DNA from: an uncultured Pelagibacteraceae bacterium
Lineage (GTDB): Bacteria > Pseudomonadota > Alphaproteobacteria > Pelagibacterales > Pelagibacteraceae
Assembly (NCBI GenBank): GCA_902550635.1
Contig: CACCZY010000001.1
Coordinates: 1-64,000 of the forward strand
DNA length: 64,000 nt
Reading direction: 5' to 3'
Part shown: one piece after another, positions 31,301 to 40,915 of the stretch
How positions within the stretch are numbered: the stretch's first letter is position 1
Layout: each line of letters begins with the position of its first letter
Translations under genes and position numbers: made by a program
The notes under the pieces: model-generated
The model's input: the letters and a program-made list of their open reading frames with translations, nothing else
Database searches by the model: none
What the model was told of the DNA's origin: nothing

Positions 31301-31900
31301 ATGCTTTATAAAAGTATTTTTTATTTTTTAATCAGTTTATTGTTGTTTGTCCTTATATATGTAATGGGTTTTTATTATATAAATACAAAAAAAAATAATC
31401 CATCATATCAAGAAGATAAAAGTTTAACAAAAGATAGTTCCTCTAAAAAAAAAGAAAGCAATTTTATTGAAAATATTATTTATACATCAACAGATAGTAG
31501 TGGAAATAAATATCAAATAAAATCTGAAACGGGTTATTTTGATAAAAAAGATGAAGAACTAATTCTAATGAATAATGTTAATGCAGAAATTTTATTGAAA
31601 GATAAAACCAAAATTTTTATAACTTCTAAAAAAGCTATATATAATAACAAAACTAATGATACAATTTTTACAAAAAATATTAATATTTCTTATATTAATC
31701 ATAAAATATTGTGTGAAGAATTAAATTTTATGTTTACAAAAAATTTAATGTCATTAAAAGAAAATATTGTTTATCACAATGGTTATGAAAGTTTTTTTGC
31801 AGATATCTTGATAATGAATCTACTAACAAAAGAAACTAAAATATTTATGAATGACAACACAAGTAAGGTAAAATTTTTGAAAAATAATGGCTATAATTAA
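31301..31900 (+). CDS. lptC: LPS export protein LptC
   Basis: N-terminal TM; NKYQIKSETGYFD...LMNNVNAEILLKD; follows kdsD and precedes lptB. Confidence 0.82.
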   Translation: MLYKSIFYFLISLLLFVLIYVMGFYYINTKKNNPSYQEDKSLTKDSSSKKKESNFIENIIYTSTDSSGNKYQIKSETGYFDKKDEELILMNNVNAEILLKDKTKIFITSKKAIYNNKTNDTIFTKNINISYINHKILCEELNFMFTKNLMSLKENIVYHNGYESFFADILIMNLLTKETKIFMNDNTSKVKFLKNNGYN

Positions 31901-32663
31901 AAAATTTAGAATAAAATCTTTTAAAAAAAAAAAAAGTATAATTTCTTTTAAAAAGGTATCTTTATCTTTTGGAAATAGAAGAATTATAAATGAAGTAAAT
32001 TTTGAAGTTAATCATGGAGAAATAATGGGAATTCTAGGACCAAATGGTGTTGGAAAATCAACTATATTCAATTTAATAACAGGATTAATAAAACCTGATG
32101 CTGGAGAAATATTATTTGAAAATAAAAACATTACTAATTTACCAATGTATTTAAGAACTAAAAAATTTAATATAGGATTCGTACCTCAACATGGAGGCTT
32201 TTTTCATGACTTAACTTTATTTGAAAATCTAAATGCTATCGCAGAAATAATTATTAAAACTCAAAGAGAAAGATTGCAAAAAATTAATTATCTAATTTCA
32301 AAATTTGAGTTAGATTCTGTAAGAGATATTAAGGCTAAATTTTTATCTGGTGGTCAAAAACGTAAATTAGTAATTGCTCTAGCATTAATTGGAAATCCTA
32401 GGATCATTTTATTGGATGAACCTTTTTCTGCTTTAGACTTAATATCAATACAAATGTTAAAAGAAATCATAATTAATTTACAAACAGAAAACAGAATTTC
32501 TATAGTTATTGCTGATCACCAAGCAAGAGATCTTTTAACTTGTGTTGATTCAGCAATAATTCTTCATAACGCCTCTATAGTTGCATCTGGCACACCTAAT
32601 CAATTAATGGAAAATAAGAAAGCAAGAAGTGCATATTTCGGTGATTCTTTTAAATTTAATTAA
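31887..32663 (+). CDS. lptB: LPS export ABC transporter ATPase LptB
   Basis: GILGPNGVGKST, LSGGQKRKLVIALAL, ILLDEPFSALD; context. Confidence 0.92.
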   Translation: MAIIKKFRIKSFKKKKSIISFKKVSLSFGNRRIINEVNFEVNHGEIMGILGPNGVGKSTIFNLITGLIKPDAGEILFENKNITNLPMYLRTKKFNIGFVPQHGGFFHDLTLFENLNAIAEIIIKTQRERLQKINYLISKFELDSVRDIKAKFLSGGQKRKLVIALALIGNPRIILLDEPFSALDLISIQMLKEIIINLQTENRISIVIADHQARDLLTCVDSAIILHNASIVASGTPNQLMENKKARSAYFGDSFKFN

Positions 32664-32669
32664 TTTAAA

Positions 32670-34004
32670 ATGACAAATTCAATTTTGATAAATAAAAAAA
32701 TTAAAGATTATAATAAAAAAATTAATGTAAGCTCCGATAAAAGTATTTCTATAAGATGGGCTTTAATAGCTTCACAAGCAATCGGTAAATCAAAAGCATC
32801 TAATTTATTAATTTCCGAAGATGTATTAAGCACCCTAAATTGTCTAAAAAAACTTGGTATAAAAGTAAATTTAAATAAAAAAAAAAAAATATGTGAAATA
32901 TTCGGAAATGGTATAAATGGTTTTAATTATAAAAAAAATATTATTTTAAATGCAAATAACAGTGGAACATTAGCTAGATTAATTTGCGGTTTGTTGGTTA
33001 AGTCGAAAAATAATATAAAAATTATTGGTGATAAAAGTTTATCAAGAAGAGATTTTTCGAGAGTAATAGATCCTTTAAATAAATTTGGAGTGAATTTTTA
33101 TCCTAAATTTAAAAAAAAATTACCCTTAATAATTAAGGGTACAGAATTTTTAAGACCAATTGAATTTGTAGAAAAAATAGGGTCTGCACAAGTAAAAAGC
33201 TTATTAATTTTTGCTGGAATGAATGCACCTGGAACCACAATTATTCATGCAAAAAAATCTAGAGATCATACAGAAAAATTTTTAAAACATTTAAAAATTC
33301 CTATAAAAATCACTAAAAAAAATAGCTATGATATTATCAAAATCAGCGAAACAAAAAAAATTGATCCAATAGATTATAAAATTCCTGGTGACATAAGCTC
33401 TGCAGCTTTTTTTATTGTTTTAACTATTTTGTCAAAAAATTCAAAGTTGCTTATTAAAAATGTCTTAACAAATCCAACTCGTTCAGGAATTTTAACAATA
33501 TTAAAAAAAATGGGAGCAAAAATAATTTTAAAAAATAAAAGATTATATAAAGGAGAAGAAATTTCAGATATATTTATTAAAAGTTGTAATTCATTAAAAA
33601 GTATAAATTGTTCTGAAAAGTATAATGCTAATGCAATAGATGAATTTTTAATAATTTTTCTGGTTGCTGCCAAAGCAAAAGGCTGTTCGTATTTTAAAAA
33701 TCTTTCAGAATTAAATAAAAAAGAAAGTCCGAGATTAGATATGGCTACAAAAATTCTAAAAATGATGGGTGTAAAATTATATAGAAATAAAGATTCTATA
33801 AAAATTTATGGAAATCCAAATTTAACTCTAGATAAAACTTATGAAGTCAAAAACTTTCATAATGATCATAGAGTATTCATGATGTCAGTAATCGCGGGAT
33901 TATGTTATGGTGGCAAATGGAAAGTACATAATAAAAATTCGATAAAAACATCTTTTCCGGAATTTATTAATCTTACAAAAAAACTAGGAGCAATATATAA
34001 TTGA
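32670..34004 (+). CDS. aroA: 3-phosphoshikimate 1-carboxyvinyltransferase
   Basis: SSDKSISIRWALIAS, NANNSGTLARLICGLL, SAQVKSLLIFAGM, IPGDISSAAFF motifs. Confidence 0.95.
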   Translation: MTNSILINKKIKDYNKKINVSSDKSISIRWALIASQAIGKSKASNLLISEDVLSTLNCLKKLGIKVNLNKKKKICEIFGNGINGFNYKKNIILNANNSGTLARLICGLLVKSKNNIKIIGDKSLSRRDFSRVIDPLNKFGVNFYPKFKKKLPLIIKGTEFLRPIEFVEKIGSAQVKSLLIFAGMNAPGTTIIHAKKSRDHTEKFLKHLKIPIKITKKNSYDIIKISETKKIDPIDYKIPGDISSAAFFIVLTILSKNSKLLIKNVLTNPTRSGILTILKKMGAKIILKNKRLYKGEEISDIFIKSCNSLKSINCSEKYNANAIDEFLIIFLVAAKAKGCSYFKNLSELNKKESPRLDMATKILKMMGVKLYRNKDSIKIYGNPNLTLDKTYEVKNFHNDHRVFMMSVIAGLCYGGKWKVHNKNSIKTSFPEFINLTKKLGAIYN

Positions 34005-34666
34005 TTAAAACTACAAAAGATTTTAGATTTTCAATTGCAATAGACGGAGGCGCAGCGTCAGGAAAATCTACGGCAAGTAAAATAATTGCAAAACATTTTA
34101 ATTTTAAACTTCTAAATTCAGGAAGACTTTATAGATTTTTAGCTTTTAAAATGATTAAAGATAAAAAAAATTTGAAAGATAAAAAATATCTTAAAAAAAT
34201 TTCAAAAAGTATTTCTACTAGTAAATTAAACAAAACAAGACTTGATGAACAAAATGTTTCTTATCTTGCTTCAAAAATAGCAAAAAATATATATATAAGA
34301 AAATTGTTAAGAGATTTTCAAAAAAAATTTTCAAAGAACAAAAAATTTATTATAGAGGGAAGAGATATTGGATCAATAATTCTTCCAAATGCCGATTTAA
34401 AAATTTTTTTTAAGTGTTCATTAAATGAAAAAGCAAAAAGAAGATATAATGAATTAAAAAAAATAAATCCAAATACAAGCTTTAAAAAAGTTAAAAATGC
34501 TTTAAAAAAAAGGGATTTTTTCGATAAAAATCGCAAAGAAAGTCCCTTGCTTTTTGTTAAAGGTTCTGTATTAGTTGTGACCACAAATTTAAGTATTAAA
34601 AAAATGAGGCTAAAACTTATAAAATTAGTAAGAAATGCAATAAAGAAAAAATATGGAAATTTATAA
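34001..34666 (+). CDS. cmk: Cytidylate kinase (TTG start)
   Basis: FSIAIDGGAASGKSTASKIIA; IIEGRDIGSIILPNADLKIF. Confidence 0.94.
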   Translation: MIKTTKDFRFSIAIDGGAASGKSTASKIIAKHFNFKLLNSGRLYRFLAFKMIKDKKNLKDKKYLKKISKSISTSKLNKTRLDEQNVSYLASKIAKNIYIRKLLRDFQKKFSKNKKFIIEGRDIGSIILPNADLKIFFKCSLNEKAKRRYNELKKINPNTSFKKVKNALKKRDFFDKNRKESPLLFVKGSVLVVTTNLSIKKMRLKLIKLVRNAIKKKYGNL

Positions 34667-36386
34667 AAATATTGATTCAAAAGCCTCAAAAGAATTCGAA
34701 AAACTGTTAAATAGCCAAATATCAAAATCTAAGATTGTAGAAGGTAAGATCATTGATGGAAAAGTAACTAAAATTACAGATAAGTATGTGTACCTTTATA
34801 TTGAGAACTTAAAATCAGAACCAATTTTAGACATAAGTGAAATTAAAACTTTAAAGTTAGAAGGCATAAAAATAGGAACTAAAATACCTGTTTTGTTAGA
34901 AAAAATTGAAGATAGAAATGGTGATGTAATTGTATCGGCAATAAAAGCACAAAGAATAAAAGGTTGGCATGAACTTGAAAAAGCTTATGAAAAAAAAGAA
35001 ATAATTATGGGAAAAATTACTGGAAAAGTAAAAGGTGGAGTAATTGTCGAACATGTGGATACTGGTTCTTTGATGTTTTGTCCAGGAAGTCAAATTAGCG
35101 ATAAACCTTTAAAAGATATTTCACACTTAATGAATGAGCCACAAAAATTTGCCTTAATCAAACTTGATAAATTAAGAGGAAATGCGTGTGTATCTAGAAG
35201 ACAAATTATTACAAGCAACAAAAAAGAAGATAAAGCAAAAATAGTTGAAAAATATAAAGTTGGAGATGTGATTAAAGGAGCTATTGTAAAAGGATATAGT
35301 TCTTTTGGATGCTTTTTTGATGTTAATTCTGAACTTGATGTCTTAGTTCATCTTCACGAAATAAGTTATTCAAGAGTTAACCATCCTGAAGAAGTTTTTA
35401 ATATTGGTGAAAAACATAATTTGCTAGTAATTTCTGTTGATAAAGAAAAACTTCAAGTTGGATGTTCTATAAAACAACTAACACCCGACCCATTCGAAAA
35501 TATTAAAAATTACAAACTCAATACTCCTTATAAGGCAAAAGTAGTAAAAATCATGGAATATGGTGCATTTTGTGAACTTGATGGAAAAGCAGGTCTTACA
35601 ACTTTACTTCATTCTAGTGAATTAAGTTGGACAAAAAAAAATGTATCAGCAAAAAAAATGCTTAAGGTAGATGATGAAATTGAATGTGTAATAACTGAAA
35701 TTGATAAAGAAAAAAGAAGAGTTTCAATATCTCATAGACTTGCAAAAGAAAATCCTTTTTCAACTATGCAAAAAAAATATCCGGAAGGAAGCATCGTAGA
35801 AGGAAAAATAAGCTCAATAAATGAATATGCAATTTATTTAAATATAAATGATTTAGATATTGATGCCTTTTTACATTGTAACGATTTAACATATAAAAAA
35901 GATAATGAAGAAGAATTAAAAAAATATAAAAAAAATGACTCTTTAAAAGTAAAAGTGCTAGAAATTAAACCAGATCAACAAAAAATACGGGTAGGACTAA
36001 AACAACTAGAGCCAGATCCTTTCGATTGGTTTAAAAATAAAAAAGTAAATGACCAAATCACAGTAAAAGTTACATCGTCTGATTCTAAAGGTTTAAAAGT
36101 TATACCAGAAGGTACAGATCTAGAATTTATAATAAAAAAATCACAAATTGCCATAAACACTGCTGATGCTAGGCCAAATAGATTTATAAAAGGTGATAGA
36201 ATAGATGCGGCAATTTCAGAGTTAGAATTTAGTAAAAGAAAAGTAAGTCTAAGTATAAAATTATTAGAAGAATTACAAAATCAAGCAGCATTGAAAATGG
36301 GATCAAATCCTCTTTCTGGTAGACAACTTCCATTCTCTTCGTTATCTGATAAACTTGAAAATAGTGATAAAAAAAAAAAGAAATAA
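34653..36386 (+). CDS. rpsA: 30S ribosomal protein S1
   Basis: Tandem S1 domains (GAIVKGYSSFGCFFDV, AKVVKIMEYGAFCELDG); cmk-rpsA-ihfB context. Confidence 0.96.
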   Translation: MEIYKNIDSKASKEFEKLLNSQISKSKIVEGKIIDGKVTKITDKYVYLYIENLKSEPILDISEIKTLKLEGIKIGTKIPVLLEKIEDRNGDVIVSAIKAQRIKGWHELEKAYEKKEIIMGKITGKVKGGVIVEHVDTGSLMFCPGSQISDKPLKDISHLMNEPQKFALIKLDKLRGNACVSRRQIITSNKKEDKAKIVEKYKVGDVIKGAIVKGYSSFGCFFDVNSELDVLVHLHEISYSRVNHPEEVFNIGEKHNLLVISVDKEKLQVGCSIKQLTPDPFENIKNYKLNTPYKAKVVKIMEYGAFCELDGKAGLTTLLHSSELSWTKKNVSAKKMLKVDDEIECVITEIDKEKRRVSISHRLAKENPFSTMQKKYPEGSIVEGKISSINEYAIYLNINDLDIDAFLHCNDLTYKKDNEEELKKYKKNDSLKVKVLEIKPDQQKIRVGLKQLEPDPFDWFKNKKVNDQITVKVTSSDSKGLKVIPEGTDLEFIIKKSQIAINTADARPNRFIKGDRIDAAISELEFSKRKVSLSIKLLEELQNQAALKMGSNPLSGRQLPFSSLSDKLENSDKKKKK

Positions 36387-36392
36387 AATAAA

Positions 36393-36683
36393 TTGGCAGT
36401 TGTAAAATCTAATTTAGTAAAACAAATCTCAGATCAGTATCCAAATTATTTAAAAAAAGATCTAAATAAGTTTTTAGAAATTTTACTTAAAGAAATTACT
36501 AATTCTTTAAAAAAAGGAGAAAGAGTTGAATTTAGAGACTGGGGCATATTCTATACAAATATACAAAAAGAAAGAATTTCAAGAAATCCTAAAACTGGTG
36601 AAAAAGTAAAAACACCACAAAAAAGAAGCATTCATTTTAAAATGTCAAAAAAAATGTTTAATAAAATTAATAATAATGAATAA
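36393..36683 (+). CDS. ihfB: Integration host factor beta-like HU-family protein (TTG start)
   Basis: ERVEFRDWGIFYTNIQKERISRNPKTGEKV. Confidence 0.88.
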   Translation: MAVVKSNLVKQISDQYPNYLKKDLNKFLEILLKEITNSLKKGERVEFRDWGIFYTNIQKERISRNPKTGEKVKTPQKRSIHFKMSKKMFNKINNNE

Positions 36684-37347
36684 AAAAATTTTTATAGCTA
36701 TTGATACCAATAGTATACATAAAGCAAAAAAAATTATTACCGAAACAAAGACAAAAAAACTTAAAATTGGTTATAAATTTGGATTAGAATTTTTAAACTC
36801 TAAAAATGGAAGATTATTTATATCTAAAATTAGAAAAAAAATTATATTCGCTGATTTAAAGCTTAATGATATTCCAAATACTTGTATTTCAACAATAAAA
36901 TCAATTAAAGATTTAAAGATAAATTACTTAACAATACATATAAGTTCGGGATTAAATGCTCTAAAATCTACAAAAAAAGTTTCGGGTAAAATAAAACTAG
37001 TTGGTGTAACTACTCTAACTTCATTAAATAATAAAGATATAAAAGAAATTGGATATACAAAAAGTATTAAAAATTTAGTTATTCATCAAGCAAAATTAGC
37101 AAAAAAAGCTAAATTAGATGCTATTGTTTGTAGCGCTCACGAAGTTAAAGAAGTAAGAAAAATATTTAAAAAAGAAATTATTACCCCTGGAATAAAATTA
37201 AATTCAAAATCAAAAGACCAAAGAAGAGTAATGACTCCAAAAAAAGCATTTGAAAAAGGAAGTGATTGGCTAGTTATTGGAAGATCCATAACCAAAAATA
37301 ATATAAAAAAAAATATGAAAGATTTAGTTGATAATCTTAACGAGTAA
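36676..37347 (+). CDS. pyrF: Orotidine 5'-phosphate decarboxylase
   Basis: IAIDTNSIHKAKKI; FADLKLNDIPNT; ITPGIKL; DWLVIGRSIT. Confidence 0.93.
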   Translation: MNKKIFIAIDTNSIHKAKKIITETKTKKLKIGYKFGLEFLNSKNGRLFISKIRKKIIFADLKLNDIPNTCISTIKSIKDLKINYLTIHISSGLNALKSTKKVSGKIKLVGVTTLTSLNNKDIKEIGYTKSIKNLVIHQAKLAKKAKLDAIVCSAHEVKEVRKIFKKEIITPGIKLNSKSKDQRRVMTPKKAFEKGSDWLVIGRSITKNNIKKNMKDLVDNLNE

Positions 37348-37970
37348 TGGAAGCAAAAATCTGTGGAGTAAGAGACTCCAAAACTTTGAATTATATAGTA
37401 AATCATAAGTATCCACCAAAATTTATTGGTTTTATTACAAACTATAAAAAATCAAAAAGATATGTTGAGTACAATGATTTAAAAAAATTAATTAATGTTA
37501 AAAAAAAAGGTATAAATTTTGTATCAGTATTAGTGGATCCAGATGACCATATATTAGAGAAAATAAAAAATCTAAACTTTGACTTTTATCAGCTTTATGA
37601 TGTTGCTCCAGAAAAAGTAAAATTAATAAAAAATAAATATAATAAAAAAATAATTTCTGCCATAACTATTGAAAATAAACCAGATGTAGAAAAATACAAA
37701 AATTTTGAATTATTCTCAGACATTATTTTATTTGACAGTAAAGGTTATGAAAAATCACTTGGATTTAATCATGATCTACTTAATGGTATACCTCGCTCTA
37801 TAACCAAAATGCTTGCGGGAAACATTCAATTTGATGATAGACTTGATAAATATTCTAAAATAACAGATATTATTGATATATCGGGAAGTTTGGAAACGTC
37901 AGGTAAAAAAGATATTTTAAAAATAAATACTTTTTTAAAAAATATTAACAAAATAAAAAATGAAAATTAA
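37347..37970 (+). CDS. trpF: Phosphoribosylanthranilate isomerase, divergent
   Basis: KICGVRDSKTL; FIGFITNYKKSKRYV; IDISGSLETSGKKD; directly upstream of trpB. Confidence 0.85.
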   Translation: MEAKICGVRDSKTLNYIVNHKYPPKFIGFITNYKKSKRYVEYNDLKKLINVKKKGINFVSVLVDPDDHILEKIKNLNFDFYQLYDVAPEKVKLIKNKYNKKIISAITIENKPDVEKYKNFELFSDIILFDSKGYEKSLGFNHDLLNGIPRSITKMLAGNIQFDDRLDKYSKITDIIDISGSLETSGKKDILKINTFLKNINKIKNEN

Positions 37971-39189
37971 AAAAAAAATCGCTCTTATTGACCAACATGA
38001 TAAAAATGGTTTTTGGGGAGGAAAATTTGGTGGAAGCTTTATTCCAGAAACATTAAAAAAACCTGTACATGACCTTGCTAAAAGCTTTGCAAAGCTTAGG
38101 AAAAATAAAAATTTTATAAAAAAAAGAGATTATTATTTTAAAAACTATATTGGTTCTCCCACTCCTTTTATTAAATTAGAAAATTTATCTAGTCATTTGG
38201 GGGGAGCTCAAATATGGGCAAAAGTTGTTTCTGAAGCAAATGGCGGAGCCCATAAAATTTATAATGCAACGGTACATGCTTTACTTTGTAAAAGTATGGG
38301 TAAAAAATATATAGTTGGGGACACAGGTGCTGGTTATGCTGGAAAAATGTTAAGCATGGCAGCAAAAAAATTCGGTCTAAAATGTAAAATTTTTATGGGT
38401 GTTAAAGACATTAAAAGACAAAAACCTAATTGTATTGCTATAAGAAAAAATGGAGCTGAAATTGTTCCTGTTTATACTGGGAGTCAGACGTTAGTTGATG
38501 CCGTAAGTGAATGTATGAGATATTGGGTTTCTAATTGCGATACAACACACATGTGCGTAGGATCAACGGTTGGACCAAATATCTTTGTAAAAGTATGTGG
38601 ATGGAGCACCAGTCAAATTTCAAGAGAACTAAAAGTTCAAATAAAAAAAGAATTCGGAAAAATACCAAAAAAAATTAAACTTATAAATTGTGTTGGTGGT
38701 GGAAGTTCTGCTTATGGTTTTTGGAGTGAATTTGTTGATTTTCCCAAAACACAAATAGAATTTATTGGCGTTGAAGCAGGAGGACCAAAGAATTCTAAAT
38801 TACATGCTGCTCCTTTGAGTAAAAATGCTAAATTAGGAGTGTTGCATGGTTCTGCTTCTTATGTTTGTCAAAATAAAGATGGACAAATTAATGAGACTGA
38901 TTCTATTTCTGCTGGACTTGATTACCCAGGAGTAAGTCCAATACATTGTTTTTTAAAAGATACCAAAAGAGCAAAATACACTTATGCAACAGATGAAAGT
39001 GCCTTAGCAGCTTACAAAATGGTAACTAAATTTGAAAAATTAAATCCAAGCCTCGAACCTAGTCATGCATTCGCAGAGGCAATAAAAATTGCACCTAAAT
39101 TATCAAAAGACACAATTATAATAGTAAACTCATGTGGTGACGCAAAAAAAGACAAAGATATTCTGAAAAAAAGATTAGGAAAATATTAA
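37960..39189 (+). CDS. trpB: Tryptophan synthase beta chain, divergent
   Basis: GGKFGGSFIPETL, GGAHKIYN (PLP Lys), CVGGGSSAYG, SAGLDYPGVSP. Confidence 0.93.
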   Translation: MKIKKKIALIDQHDKNGFWGGKFGGSFIPETLKKPVHDLAKSFAKLRKNKNFIKKRDYYFKNYIGSPTPFIKLENLSSHLGGAQIWAKVVSEANGGAHKIYNATVHALLCKSMGKKYIVGDTGAGYAGKMLSMAAKKFGLKCKIFMGVKDIKRQKPNCIAIRKNGAEIVPVYTGSQTLVDAVSECMRYWVSNCDTTHMCVGSTVGPNIFVKVCGWSTSQISRELKVQIKKEFGKIPKKIKLINCVGGGSSAYGFWSEFVDFPKTQIEFIGVEAGGPKNSKLHAAPLSKNAKLGVLHGSASYVCQNKDGQINETDSISAGLDYPGVSPIHCFLKDTKRAKYTYATDESALAAYKMVTKFEKLNPSLEPSHAFAEAIKIAPKLSKDTIIIVNSCGDAKKDKDILKKRLGKY

Positions 39190-39992
39190 TGTTATTATCT
39201 CCAATAAATATAGCATTTAAAAATTGCAAAAATGAAAAAAGACCAGCACTTCTTACCTATACAGTTGCATCTGATCCCAGTAAAAATAAATCATTAAAAA
39301 TTTTAAAATCAATCTCAGAATATGTGGATATTTTAGAGGTTGGATTTGGTCACTCAACACCAATAGCAGACGGAGGACAAATTCAAACTAGCTCTTACAG
39401 AGCAATTAAAAATGGTTTTAAAATGAAAGATGCTTTTCAAATAGTTAAAAATTATAAGAAATTAAAAAATACGAAACCTATAATACTTATGGGTTACTAC
39501 AATATGATTTATCAATATGGAGAAGATAAATTTATAAACAAATGTAAAAAAGTAGGAGTAAATGGATTAATCGTAGTAGATTTACCTTGGCCAGAAAATA
39601 AAAAGTTTTCAAAAAAATGCAAAAAAAAATCTATTACATTTGTTCAATTGCTTTCACCAACTACATCAAAAGATAGGTTAAAAAAAATAGTTAAAGATTC
39701 CCATGAAATGATTTACTATATAAGTATGCTTTCTACAACAGGTGGCAAATTAAAAGTATCTCCAAAAAAAATACTTAAAAATTATAATAAAATAAAAAAA
39801 ATTGACCCTAAAAAAAATTATGTAATAGGTTTTGGAATTACTGATAAAACTATTTCAAAATTAAAAACTGCTGATGGACTAGTAGTAGGAAGTGCAATTT
39901 GTAAAGAAATAACGAAAAGTTTAAATAAAAGACAAAATCCTGTCACAAATGTAAGCAATATGGTAAAAAGATTAAAAAACAAAATTATATGA
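39189..39992 (+). CDS. trpA: Tryptophan synthase alpha chain
   Basis: LEVGFGHSTPIADGGQIQ (E49/D60 equivalents kept), VVDLPWPE, VIGFGITDK. Confidence 0.92.
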   Translation: MLLSPINIAFKNCKNEKRPALLTYTVASDPSKNKSLKILKSISEYVDILEVGFGHSTPIADGGQIQTSSYRAIKNGFKMKDAFQIVKNYKKLKNTKPIILMGYYNMIYQYGEDKFINKCKKVGVNGLIVVDLPWPENKKFSKKCKKKSITFVQLLSPTTSKDRLKKIVKDSHEMIYYISMLSTTGGKLKVSPKKILKNYNKIKKIDPKKNYVIGFGITDKTISKLKTADGLVVGSAICKEITKSLNKRQNPVTNVSNMVKRLKNKII

Positions 39993-40915
39993 ATTGGATT
40001 AAAAAAACCCTACAACTGGGTGAAAAAATTAAAAAAATTTTAAAGAAAAGACCTTCAAAAGAAGATATAGAAAACTCTGAATGGACCAATTGTTGCAAAG
40101 GACCAATATTAAAAACTGATTTAGAAAAAAATTTATGGGTTTGCAATTCTTGTGGAAAACATCATCGAATATCATCAAGGCATAGATTTGATATAATATT
40201 TGGAAAAAATAATTATCAAATACTTGATACCCCCATCCCAACTGAGGATCCATTAAATTGGAAAGATACCAAATCATATAAAGATCGATTAAAAGCAGCG
40301 AGAAAAAAAACTAACCAAAATTGTGCTGTATTAATAGCTAGTGGTAATTTAGGGGGAATCAATATAACTGCAGCTGCAATAAATTTTGATTTTATCGGTG
40401 GATCTATAGGTGCCGCCGAAGGAGAAGCCATAATATATGGGGTACAACATGCAATAGATAATAAAACACCATATGTATTTTTTCCATGTGGAGGGGGACA
40501 GAGAATGTTTGAATCTCCAATAGCTTTGGCAAATATGACTAGAACTACTCTTGCAATAAACGAATTAAAAAAAAATAATCTTCCTTATATTGTTTGTTTT
40601 ACAGATCCAACAGCTGGTGGAATTACAGCATCCTTTGCAATGCTTGGGGATTTTCATTTTGCCGAACCTGGTTGTTTAATAGCATTTGCTGGTAAAAGAG
40701 TAATACAGGCTACAGTCAAAGAAGAGTTAAGCCCAGATTTTCAAACTTCAGAGTTTGTTGAAAAACATGGTTTTGTGGACAAAGTTATTCAACGAAAAGA
40801 TTTAAGAGACCAAATAACTATGCTTTTATCTATATTGCTAAATAAAAATTCTGAGGTAGTTTCTGACACTAATGAAACTTCAGAACTTAGTGGCGAGACT
40901 AGAGAAGCGTCATAA
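39989..40915 (+). CDS. accD: Acetyl-CoA carboxylase carboxyltransferase subunit beta
   Basis: DLEKNLWVCNSCGKHHRISSRHRFD; PCGGGQRMFESPIALANM; PTAGGITASFAMLGD. Confidence 0.95.
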   Translation: MNWIKKTLQLGEKIKKILKKRPSKEDIENSEWTNCCKGPILKTDLEKNLWVCNSCGKHHRISSRHRFDIIFGKNNYQILDTPIPTEDPLNWKDTKSYKDRLKAARKKTNQNCAVLIASGNLGGINITAAAINFDFIGGSIGAAEGEAIIYGVQHAIDNKTPYVFFPCGGGQRMFESPIALANMTRTTLAINELKKNNLPYIVCFTDPTAGGITASFAMLGDFHFAEPGCLIAFAGKRVIQATVKEELSPDFQTSEFVEKHGFVDKVIQRKDLRDQITMLLSILLNKNSEVVSDTNETSELSGETREAS

